Below are positions 1 to 4,779 of a stretch of DNA of 5,554 nucleotides, piece by piece; within the stretch, counting starts at the first letter, position 1; the number at the start of each line of letters is the position of its first letter. Position numbers and translations under genes: made by a program. Location: assembly GCA_030639165.1 (NCBI GenBank), contig DAOWDF010000054.1, positions 1 through 5,554 on the forward strand, written 5' to 3'. Under the pieces are notes generated by a model that had not been told where the DNA came from, did no database searches, and saw only the letters and a list, made by a program, of their open reading frames with translations. This stretch comes from Alphaproteobacteria bacterium. GTDB lineage: Bacteria; Pseudomonadota; Alphaproteobacteria; Micavibrionales; Micavibrionaceae.

Positions 1-405
1 AATAATTCCTGCATGCTCATCAGATAAGCACATTTCCTTTTCAGATACCAACATACCATTAGATTCTACGCCGCGAATTTTGGTTTTTTTCAAGGTAACA
101 TCAAGACCAGGCATATATGTTCCAGACGGGGCAAAAATCCCCTTCATTCCGCCCCGTGCATTAGGAGCTCCACATACAACTTGCTCTATGCCATTCGCAG
201 TTTTCACGGTGCAAATTTGCAGCTTATCCGCATCAGGGTGCTTCTCGGCTTTCTCAACATAGGCAACCTTAAACGGAGCAAATTGCTCTGCCTTATCCTC
301 AAACTCTTCAAGCTCCAACCCTATATCGGTTAGAGTTTGGCAAATATTTTCTGTACTTGCATTTGTATCAAGGTGGCGTTTGAGCCAATTTAAAGTGAAT
401 TTCAT
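1..405 (-). CDS. pheT: Phenylalanyl-tRNA synthetase beta subunit, N-terminal part (cut by window edge)
   Basis: This gene encodes the beta chain of the cytoplasmic alpha2-beta2 phenylalanyl-tRNA synthetase, which charges tRNA-Phe with phenylalanine. Only the first 135 codons are in the window; the family is usually near 800 residues. The start MKFTLNWLKRHL matches the canonical PheT beginning. Residues from about 40 onward form the OB-fold, EMAPII-like tRNA-binding domain. It is marked by HPDADKLQICTV at 56-67, the VVCGAPN segment at 76-82, and SNGMLVSEKE...LSDEHAGI at 115-134. The ATG at 405 is preceded by only a weak purine run (AAGAAAG). The gene lies 25 bp behind the GNAT gene and is probably co-transcribed with it and pheS. 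No frameshift is seen. Identity is firm from the N-terminal motifs and from pheS upstream. Confidence 0.96.
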   Translation of the reverse strand, partial: MKFTLNWLKRHLDTNASTENICQTLTDIGLELEEFEDKAEQFAPFKVAYVEKAEKHPDADKLQICTVKTANGIEQVVCGAPNARGGMKGIFAPSGTYMPGLDVTLKKTKIRGVESNGMLVSEKEMCLSDEHAGII

Positions 406-430
406 CTATATTCTTTCTTAAATTATTATT

Positions 431-874
431 CTAACTTATCGGTAATACATAAAAAGTAAAGTCCAGCTTTACCCCTATTTTCTCATACATAGCTCTGGCT
501 GCCTTGTTATCATTTTCGGTTAGCCAGTACATACGACCCCATTTTTCCTGTCTACCGATTTTGGTAAGATCATGCACCATTTGTTTTGCGATACCTTTGC
601 GCCTATGTTCAGGGGCTACATAAACATCTTGCAGATAGCAAACTTCATTTATCGCGCCAGTCGTCGGATGCAAAATATAATGAATAATGCTGAGCAGCTC
701 GCCGTTTTCTTCCGCCACTATGCCATTAACTTGTTTATTATCAGCGCAGGTTAAACGCTCCCAAGTTTTGGTTGTAACTTCCTCATCACGAGTACCTAAA
801 TTATTCCCATCCCAAAGCGGTAACCACTTTGGAAAATCTTCAGATTTTAATGGGCGAATAGTAAGGCTACTCAT
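431..874 (-). CDS. GNAT-family N-acetyltransferase lodged between pheS and pheT
   Basis: A 147-residue protein of the GCN5-related N-acetyltransferase fold, expected to move an acetyl group from acetyl-CoA to an amine; the substrate cannot be read from the sequence. Motif A is clear: strand beta4 YLQDVYVAPEHR (80-91) runs into the acetyl-CoA pyrophosphate loop R91-R-K-G94-I-A96, which fits (Q/R)xxGx(G/A). Motif B follows as MYWLTENDNKAARAMYEKIG (115-134), with the asparagine and tyrosine typical of the family. The N-terminal LTIRPLKSEDFPKWLPLW and the VCYLQD block recall a widespread stand-alone GNAT group (COG0454/COG0456-like); this is recall, not a search result. The length is a full single domain. 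The ATG at 874 lies 3 bp past the pheS stop, with only a weak SD (TAGAG), so translation is probably coupled to pheS. A gene between pheS and pheT is not the usual arrangement. Confidence 0.88.
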   Translation of the reverse strand: MSSLTIRPLKSEDFPKWLPLWDGNNLGTRDEEVTTKTWERLTCADNKQVNGIVAEENGELLSIIHYILHPTTGAINEVCYLQDVYVAPEHRRKGIAKQMVHDLTKIGRQEKWGRMYWLTENDNKAARAMYEKIGVKLDFTFYVLPIS

Positions 875-877
875 GCT

Positions 878-1984
878 CTACTTTTTAACCCCAGTTGCAT
901 TATTAGGGCGATCAAGAGGATCAAATCCGTAATGCTCCAGCCATCTAACATCGCTCTCATAGAATGTTCGCAAATCAGGAATGCCGTATTTCAGCATAGC
1001 CATGCGCTCAATCCCCATACCAAAGGCAAAGCCTTGATATTCTTCAGGATCAAGGCCGCAATTTTTAAGCACGTTAGGGTGCACCATTCCGCAGCCTAAA
1101 ATCTCTAGCCAGCCATCAACAGAGCCGTCCTTGTTACCACCAATTTTCAGGCCACCGCCTTTACGCGAGCAAGCAATATCAACCTCAGCGCCCGGTTCAA
1201 CAAATGGGAAAAAGCTCGGGCGGAACTGCATAGGCAATTCATCAACTTCAAAGAACTTGCTGACAAAATCCATCAAACAGCCCTTTAAATGCCCCATATT
1301 GGTAGTCTTATCAATCATAAGCCCCTCCATCTGGTGGAACATCGGCGTATGGGTGATGTCATAGTCAGAGCGATAAGTGCGTCCAAAACAGATGATTTTA
1401 TGTGGCGGCTTGTTCTCTTGCATGTGGCGTATTTGCACGGCAGAGGTGTGCGTGCGTAGCAATTTCTTTATATGCTCGCCTTGTGCGGCCTCATCATCAG
1501 GCAAGAAGAACGTATCTTGCATCTCGCGCGCAGGGTGACCCACAGGGAAATTAAGCGCGGTAAAGTTAAAGAAATCATCTTCAATATCTGGCCCTTCGGC
1601 AACGCTAAAGCCCATATCCGCAAATATAGCCGTAAGTTCTTCAATAGTTTGTGAGATCGGGTGTATATGCCCCTTTTCCTGCGGCCTAGTAGCTAGGCTA
1701 ATATCTATAGTCTCATTGGCTATACGTGCATCAAGCTCTTGCTTTTTAAGCGCTTTTTCTTGAGATTTTATTAATGCTGCAATCTCGTCTTTCAAAACAT
1801 TGAGGGCTTGCCCCTTTGTTTTGCGCTCATCCGCATCCATTTTGCCCAAGGTCTTCATAAGGGCGGTGATACGACCCTTTTTACCCAGAACCGTAACCCG
1901 CACATCATCAAGAGTTTTAAGGTCGTTTGCCGCCGTTATTTCGCTAGAAATTTCAGCCTTTAAATTTTGTATATCATTGCTCAT
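878..1984 (-). CDS. pheS: Phenylalanyl-tRNA synthetase alpha subunit
   Basis: The catalytic alpha chain of phenylalanyl-tRNA synthetase, a class II enzyme that activates phenylalanine with ATP and attaches it to tRNA-Phe with PheT. At 368 residues it has a typical bacterial length. Residues 1-85 form the N-terminal coiled-coil tRNA-binding arm (VTVLGKKGRIT at 31-40 is characteristic). The catalytic core starts near 105 with HPISQTIEELTAIFADMGF. Class II motif 2 is at 200-222 (FGRTYRSDYDITHTPMFHQMEG), including the arginine that contacts ATP. The phenylalanine pocket segment SFFPFVEPGAEVD is at 257-269. Motif 3 is GFAFGMGIERMAMLKYGI at 318-335. The ATG at 1984 is the expected family start. An in-frame TAA lies 9 bp upstream of it, and no Shine-Dalgarno is visible. 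All motifs are intact. GNAT and pheT follow closely on the same strand. Confidence 0.98.
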   Translation of the reverse strand: MSNDIQNLKAEISSEITAANDLKTLDDVRVTVLGKKGRITALMKTLGKMDADERKTKGQALNVLKDEIAALIKSQEKALKKQELDARIANETIDISLATRPQEKGHIHPISQTIEELTAIFADMGFSVAEGPDIEDDFFNFTALNFPVGHPAREMQDTFFLPDDEAAQGEHIKKLLRTHTSAVQIRHMQENKPPHKIICFGRTYRSDYDITHTPMFHQMEGLMIDKTTNMGHLKGCLMDFVSKFFEVDELPMQFRPSFFPFVEPGAEVDIACSRKGGGLKIGGNKDGSVDGWLEILGCGMVHPNVLKNCGLDPEEYQGFAFGMGIERMAMLKYGIPDLRTFYESDVRWLEHYGFDPLDRPNNATGVKK

Positions 1985-2031
1985 GCGAGGGATTTAACAC
2001 GAGATAGCATCATAAATAAAGGGGAAATCAT
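1981..2031 (-). CDS. Possible 16-codon leader peptide overlapping the pheS start (ATGA)
   Basis: A short reading frame, MISPLFMMLSRVKSLA, begins at an ATG at 2031 and ends in a TGA that overlaps the pheS ATG in the ATGA arrangement typical of translational coupling. pheS has no visible Shine-Dalgarno, so ribosomes ending this frame could supply initiation. In E. coli the pheST operon is controlled by attenuation through a phenylalanine-rich leader peptide (PheM). This peptide has only one Phe codon, and no terminator/antiterminator pair is evident, so it is not a PheM equivalent by content. It also has a poor SD of its own. It could simply be a chance frame. Confidence 0.3.
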   Translation of the reverse strand: MISPLFMMLSRVKSLA

Positions 2032-2053
2032 TCTATTATGATGTTTATTATTA

Positions 2054-2083
2054 AAAATAGCAGGTGCGTTGATATTCTGTAAA
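2054..2083 (-). promoter_or_regulatory. Candidate pheS promoter with extended -10
   Basis: On the minus strand a -35-like TTTACA (2078-2083) is followed after 18 bp by TATTTT (2054-2059), preceded by TGC, so it is an extended -10 of the TGnTATTTT form. Transcription would start near 2047 and give a leader of about 60 nt before pheS. This is the only good sigma70-like element in the divergent gap, and pheS needs its own promoter because an opposite-strand gene separates it from rplT. It overlaps the region upstream of the plus-strand gene at 2124, so the two promoters may interfere. Confidence 0.5.
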
Positions 2084-2123
2084 ATGTGTGTTAGGTTATT
2101 TTTTTTACATAGTGAGAAGTTTT

Positions 2124-2921
2124 ATGTCAGTTTTGGATCAAGAGAGACAGCACGTCTCTGATATTTTAGTAGACTTGCTGGAGTTTAAGGAAGCTCTAGA
2201 TAATAAGGGTTTCAAAAGCGCCGATATATTGGTGGATTTTGATGTGCTTGTTAGGTCTTTGGCAGCTTATAATGATGCATTATTAAACAGAGGTCAGGCT
2301 GAGCTCTCTCATTTAGTATCTACAGAAAATCAATTATCTGAATATATTATTGGAGCAAAAGTTACTTTGTTTTCAGATGTTTCCTCACTTCCTGCTATGA
2401 ATGAGAACGACTTATTAGATTGTATGATCGGGCGCGCAACTTCAGGTAATAAAGCAGTTACAAACCATGATGATCTTTTTATTCAGCTGGATGAAATCAT
2501 AAAAAAGCAAATGAGTTATACGGCTAAACTATCCTCACTTCACCTTAAGGATAGTTTTTCTGATTTGATTAACTCTTCTTCTAGTACCTCAGGTAATGCG
2601 GTAGAAAAAATAGTGCAAGCAATGCAGCCTGAAATAAGTGAATTGAATAACAAAATAACCAAGGCGCAAGAATTATTAGAAAGTAATCAGGAAAAGGTTG
2701 GTATAGCTCAATCAGGTTTGGATCATGTTAATGATAAGCAAGGACAGGCGGTAGCTAAAATAATTCGTACTCAATATGTGATCAATAAGGTATGTCAGGA
2801 TATGGGTATATCACCTGAGTTTAATACTTCTATTGAATTAGTCGATGCTAAAAACAAACCGAGTAAACCTACGAAAGGTGCTGCAAATGATCAGGATTAT
2901 GGCGCTGATTTGATGCCTTAA
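2124..2921 (+). CDS. Unknown 265-residue helical, probably coiled-coil protein
   Basis: I do not recognise this protein. The chosen start is the ATG at 2124 because GAGAAG (2114-2119) stands just upstream as a Shine-Dalgarno; the frame stays open to a GTG at 2088, which has no such site. The protein has no signal peptide, membrane span or metal-binding motif and only two cysteines (100, 224). Residues 1-80 look mostly helical and acidic. There is a serine-rich linker at 151-156. The stretch from about 158 to 225 (AVEKIVQAMQPEISELNNKITKAQELLESN...) has heptad-like spacing that suggests a coiled coil. The tail from about 243 is Lys/Pro/Asp-rich and probably disordered. It is the only plus-strand gene here, reads more A/T-rich than its neighbours, and converges on the HAD gene with a 6-bp gap. 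Its SD and long uninterrupted frame make it likely real. Confidence 0.75.
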   Translation: MSVLDQERQHVSDILVDLLEFKEALDNKGFKSADILVDFDVLVRSLAAYNDALLNRGQAELSHLVSTENQLSEYIIGAKVTLFSDVSSLPAMNENDLLDCMIGRATSGNKAVTNHDDLFIQLDEIIKKQMSYTAKLSSLHLKDSFSDLINSSSSTSGNAVEKIVQAMQPEISELNNKITKAQELLESNQEKVGIAQSGLDHVNDKQGQAVAKIIRTQYVINKVCQDMGISPEFNTSIELVDAKNKPSKPTKGAANDQDYGADLMP

Positions 2922-2927
2922 GTAGGC

Positions 2928-3608
2928 CTATAAATTCCACTTTTTCTTTAAAAGATCTTTGGTCTCATGCAGGCTATTGATAAGATGATCAGGCTTAGCC
3001 CCGCGTAAACGTTTCTCATTAATGCACCCGCCAGTAATGCCTATAGATGTAATACCGAAATGGCGGCCAATTTCTGGCTCTTCCTTGCTGTCACCAATTA
3101 TAAATGCGTTATCGTAGCTGTATCCACGCTTAACCATAAATTCGGATAATCGCTCTAGCTTGCTGGTAGAGTTTAATATGCTGGTGCCATCACAAGTATT
3201 CGCGGAAATATAACTGAAATAGTGATCTATCTTTAATCGTTTTAAGTGGCGTTCGATTTTTACGGTCAGATAATTGCTCAATATTATGCATGTAACATCA
3301 TTTGAGTGCAGCCATTCTAACAAGTCTTTTGCTCCACGGCGCGTTCTGGCATTGGCGGCAAGAGCATCATAGGAGTTTTGAAATATCTCGTTTGCCTCGG
3401 TTTTGGTCTCCAAAACTTTATCAATGCTACATCCATTGCGCTTATAGTAATGGATAATCGGGAAATCAAAGGTTTCAAGCTGGCGTTTAAAGCTAATTGG
3501 CTCAATCCCGTAAAATTCGAGGCATTTATTTGACGCAATCCAAGCTTGCTTGGTATCAGCAAGCAATGTTCCGTTCCAGTCAAATACAGCTAATTTTTGA
3601 TTTTGCAT
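2928..3608 (-). CDS. HAD-superfamily hydrolase (phosphatase-like) with a DxN variant motif I
   Basis: A soluble 226-residue haloacid dehalogenase-fold enzyme, probably a phosphatase on a small phosphorylated metabolite; the substrate is unknown. Motif I is V-F-D10-W-N12-G-T-L: the nucleophile Asp10 is present, but the usual second Asp (general acid/base) is Asn. Motif II is CIILSNY with Ser111, motif III is probably Lys150, and motif IV is FIIGDSKEEPEIG with Asp173 and acidic residues 176-177 for magnesium. Residues 15-85 are a helical cap (C1 type), as in subfamily I. The start is the ATG at 3608 because GGGAG (3614-3618) sits 5 bp upstream; an in-frame TTG at 3620 would overlap that SD. The gene directly follows the rplT terminator, so it needs read-through or its own promoter, and one is possible inside the terminator. 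Confidence 0.88.
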   Translation of the reverse strand: MQNQKLAVFDWNGTLLADTKQAWIASNKCLEFYGIEPISFKRQLETFDFPIIHYYKRNGCSIDKVLETKTEANEIFQNSYDALAANARTRRGAKDLLEWLHSNDVTCIILSNYLTVKIERHLKRLKIDHYFSYISANTCDGTSILNSTSKLERLSEFMVKRGYSYDNAFIIGDSKEEPEIGRHFGITSIGITGGCINEKRLRGAKPDHLINSLHETKDLLKKKWNL

Positions 3609-3621
3609 TAAGGCTCCCAAT

Positions 3622-3658
3622 AAAAAACAGCCCTCTTTATATCATAAGAAGGCTGTTT
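3622..3658 (-). terminator. Intrinsic terminator of the rpmI-rplT operon
   Basis: Read on the minus strand, AAACAGCCTTCTT (3646-3658) pairs with AAGAGGGCTGTTT (3625-3637) in a 13-bp stem with one G:U pair and an 8-nt loop, and the T run continues downstream to 3622. It starts 24 bp past the rplT stop. In the plus direction the stem is followed by only three T, so it is mainly a minus-strand terminator. Confidence 0.88.
3629..3644 (-). promoter_or_regulatory. Candidate extended -10 promoter for the HAD gene inside the terminator loop
   Basis: TGATATAAA (3636-3644, minus strand) is an extended -10 (TGn plus TATAAA) lying in the loop and base of the terminator hairpin. Only a poor -35 (TTACCG) sits 17 bp upstream. 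A start near 3629 would give a leader of about 20 nt holding just the GGGAG Shine-Dalgarno of the HAD gene. Such a transcript would lack the first arm of the hairpin, so it would not be terminated. Confidence 0.35.
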
Positions 3659-3681
3659 CGGTAATCTTTAAAATTGCTAGA

Positions 3682-4056
3682 TTAAGCTGCTTTAGCTTTT
3701 TTCTCTAGAGCCGCTGCCGCTGTTTTTGCGATCGCTGCGAATTGCTCTGGCTCACGAATTGCGATGTCTGATAGAACTTTACGATCTAGCTCGATACCGC
3801 TTAATTTCAAACCATTCATGAATGTTGAATATGTAAGGTCATGCAAACGGGCAGCCGCATTAATACGCTGAATCCACAATGCGCGGAAAGTACGTTTCTT
3901 ATTACGACGGTCACGATATGCGTATTGACCTGCTTTTTCAACAGCTTGGACTGCGGTGCGGAAACAATTCTTTCTGCGGCCGTAATATCCTTTAGCTTGT
4001 TTGATAACTTTTTTATGTCTTGCGTGGGCGCGTGCGCCACCTTTAACTCTTGCCAT
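3682..4056 (-). CDS. rplT: 50S ribosomal protein L20
   Basis: L20 is an early-assembling 23S rRNA-binding protein of the large ribosomal subunit; in several bacteria it also represses its own operon by binding the mRNA leader. The 124 residues are close to the usual 117-120. The basic N-terminal extension (MARVKGGARAHARHKKVIKQAKGYYGRRKN, 1-30) and the core signature QYAYRDRRNKKRTFRALWIQRINAAAR (44-70) are unmistakable, followed by the globular C-terminal domain (IELDRKVLSDIAI, 88-100). The tail is Ala/Lys-rich, slightly longer than in E. coli. The ATG at 4056 lies 3 bp past the rpmI stop, with GGGGAG (4066-4071) as SD inside the end of rpmI, so the pair is co-transcribed. It ends just before a strong terminator. 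Confidence 0.98.
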   Translation of the reverse strand: MARVKGGARAHARHKKVIKQAKGYYGRRKNCFRTAVQAVEKAGQYAYRDRRNKKRTFRALWIQRINAAARLHDLTYSTFMNGLKLSGIELDRKVLSDIAIREPEQFAAIAKTAAAALEKKAKAA

Positions 4057-4059
4057 GGT

Positions 4060-4308
4060 CTATTTCTCCCCTGCTGATTTTTTGATGTAAGGCTTGCTTC
4101 TGCGCTTACGGCTATATGGTAGGAAGTTGCGAAGAACAATGCGTGCATCTTCAACAGATAGCACTGATAAGCCTTTGGCTTTACGTTTCATTGATTTAGG
4201 CTTGTTCATCATCATGTGGCTAGTAAAAGCAGATTTAGCCTTTACGCGACCTTTTTTGGTTACTTTGAACCGTTTTTTCGCACTGGAGTGCGTTTTCATT
4301 TTTGGCAT
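4060..4308 (-). CDS. rpmI: 50S ribosomal protein L35 with a basic C-terminal extension
   Basis: L35 is a small, very basic large-subunit protein that binds 23S rRNA. The start MPKMKTHSSAKKRFKVTKKGRVK (1-23) is the family hallmark (MPKxKTxxxAxKRFxxTxxGxxK), and the usual end of the family, LPY, is at 63-65. At 82 residues it is longer than the common 64-66, because a lysine/arginine-rich tail (SRKRRSKPYIKKSAGEK) follows. The tail is in frame, and no earlier stop or frameshift is seen. The start at 4308 is set by an excellent SD, GAGGAG (4315-4320), with 6-bp spacing. It is the first gene of the rpmI-rplT operon. infC, often upstream of rpmI in other bacteria, is not here; the upstream gene is polA. 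Confidence 0.96.
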   Translation of the reverse strand: MPKMKTHSSAKKRFKVTKKGRVKAKSAFTSHMMMNKPKSMKRKAKGLSVLSVEDARIVLRNFLPYSRKRRSKPYIKKSAGEK

Positions 4309-4343
4309 TTCTATCTCCTCAAATTAGAGTGTTATAAAAGTTA

Positions 4344-4376
4344 AGTGACCGAGGCATGCCTTCAAGCCAAGTCACT
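4344..4376 (-). promoter_or_regulatory. Hairpin in the rpmI leader, possible ribosomal-protein autoregulation site
   Basis: AGTGAC (4371-4376 on the minus strand) pairs with GTCACT (4344-4349), enclosing a segment that contains the 10-bp palindrome AGGCATGCCT (4352-4361). The element begins 35 bp before the rpmI start, inside the leader predicted from the promoter at 4405-4434. L20 represses its operon by binding leader RNA in E. coli and in Bacillus. Whether this hairpin is such a site is an inference, and no L20-type consensus could be matched by eye. Confidence 0.35.
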
Positions 4377-4404
4377 ATTAATTGCAATATATGCAAGTGC
4401 GGGT

Positions 4405-4434
4405 TTTATACAACTTATTTTAAATAAGAGTCAA
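4405..4434 (-). promoter_or_regulatory. Proximal promoter of rpmI-rplT
   Basis: On the minus strand, TTGACT (4429-4434) and TATAAA (4405-4410) are spaced by 18 bp, close to the sigma70 consensus. Transcription would start near 4398 and give a leader of about 90 nt. The spacer contains a perfect 7-1-7 inverted repeat, CTTATTT-T-AAATAAG on the plus strand (4414-4428), which could be an operator. Confidence 0.65.
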
Positions 4435-4453
4435 GCCCAAACATATTTGTCAG

Positions 4454-4484
4454 ATTATAGTCACATTAACTTATTTTAGTACAA
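4454..4484 (-). promoter_or_regulatory. Weaker distal promoter candidate upstream of rpmI
   Basis: A consensus -10, TATAAT (4454-4459, minus strand), follows TTGTAC (4479-4484) after 19 bp, which is one or two bases longer than ideal. It would make a tandem pair with the promoter at 4405-4434. An 11-bp sequence, TAAAATAAGTT, is present in both spacers (4412-4422 and 4468-4478). Confidence 0.35.
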
Positions 4485-4546
4485 GGCACTAGGAGCGTAT
4501 GCGTATTCTTATACGTAAGCGACGAAGTAGAGATGTAATAAAGTAA

Positions 4547-4622
4547 GTGAAAAAGAAAGCCACTACACACAGCGAGACCGCCCTTTGTAAAAACAAAAGA
4601 CGGCCTAACTTTCCGTGTGTGG
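4547..4622 (-). terminator. Probable 3' hairpin and U-rich end of the candidate small RNA
   Basis: The compound hairpin (outer stem 4615-4622 with 4560-4568, inner 13-bp stem 4594-4606 with 4575-4587) is followed at once on the minus strand by GCTTTCTTTTTC (4549-4560). The U tract is interrupted by a C and the outer stem has one bulge and an internal loop, so termination may be partial. It is the best stop signal between polA and rpmI. Confidence 0.45.
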
Positions 4623-4726
4623 GGAACTGTATATAATATCTGAGTGTGTGTGTGATCAGATATTAAAATTTCAATTAACTTGAGAGTGTCATGTGTGTGT
4701 GGGGAAGACAACAACTCAAGTTATGT
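4547..4726 (-). ncRNA. Candidate structured small RNA downstream of polA
   Basis: A predicted transcript of about 180 nt, with ends inferred from the promoter and the last hairpin. In RNA order it contains three elements. Hairpin 1 has a 9-bp perfect stem (4715-4723 with 4676-4684), an inner 4-bp stem (4707-4710 with 4687-4690), and a 16-nt loop holding UUCCCCACACACACAU. Hairpin 2 has a 10-bp perfect stem (4656-4665 with 4634-4643) closing a UCACACACACAC loop. Hairpin 3 is compound: an outer CCACACAC stem with one bulge (4615-4622 with 4560-4568) and an inner 13-bp stem (4594-4606 with 4575-4587), followed by CUUUCUUUUUC. The inner stem pairs completely only on the minus strand, using three G:U pairs that become A/C mismatches on the plus strand. 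No known RNA family is recognised. A repeat-rich non-functional spacer is the main alternative. Confidence 0.55.
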
Positions 4727-4730
4727 CAAT

Positions 4731-4760
4731 GTTATAACTCTATATGTAAATCAATGTCAA
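4731..4760 (-). promoter_or_regulatory. Strong promoter for the candidate small RNA
   Basis: On the minus strand a perfect -35 TTGACA (4755-4760) is followed after 18 bp by TATAAC (4731-4736). Directly upstream, 4761-4780 is an A-tract/T-tract block resembling an UP element, as found at stable-RNA promoters. Transcription would begin near 4724-4726. This promoter lies between the polA stop and a region with no convincing protein gene, so its product is most likely an RNA or a long leader of rpmI. Confidence 0.6.
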
Positions 4761-4779
4761 CATAAAAATGCATATTTTT

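Noticed and set aside
687..932. Plus-strand frames opposite pheS, GNAT, rplT, rpmI and polA
   Set aside because: They are antisense shadows of well-supported genes, with no SD or recognisable protein features.
2088..2123. Upstream GTG start for the plus-strand unknown gene
   Set aside because: No SD precedes it, whereas GAGAAG stands just before the ATG at 2124.
2922..2930. TAGGCCTA palindrome between the convergent genes as a shared terminator
   Set aside because: The 8-bp palindrome (2923-2930) has no loop and no T tract, and it includes the HAD stop codon.
3609..3620. TTG start at 3620 for the HAD gene
   Set aside because: It would begin on the terminator T-tract and consume the GGGAG site that serves the ATG at 3608.
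4547..4636. Plus-strand 29-codon frame starting at GTG, with Lys/Arg and Cys residues
   Set aside because: No Shine-Dalgarno stands before the GTG, and its bases are explained by the stems of the third and second hairpins.
4644..4700. GT/CA dinucleotide runs as a simple microsatellite
   Set aside because: The runs are short and sit precisely in the loops between perfect stems, so plain repeat slippage does not account for the flanking inverted repeats.
4466..4714. Minus-strand 82-codon open frame in the polA-rpmI gap
   Set aside because: Its sequence is dominated by HTHT runs read from CA repeats, it has no SD or family resemblance, and it lies over the hairpins of the candidate small RNA.
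4547..4726. Assignment of the RNA candidate to Spot 42, 6S RNA, tmRNA, RNase P RNA or SRP RNA
   Set aside because: None of the hallmark sequences or overall shapes of these RNAs was found; only the position next to polA recalls spf.
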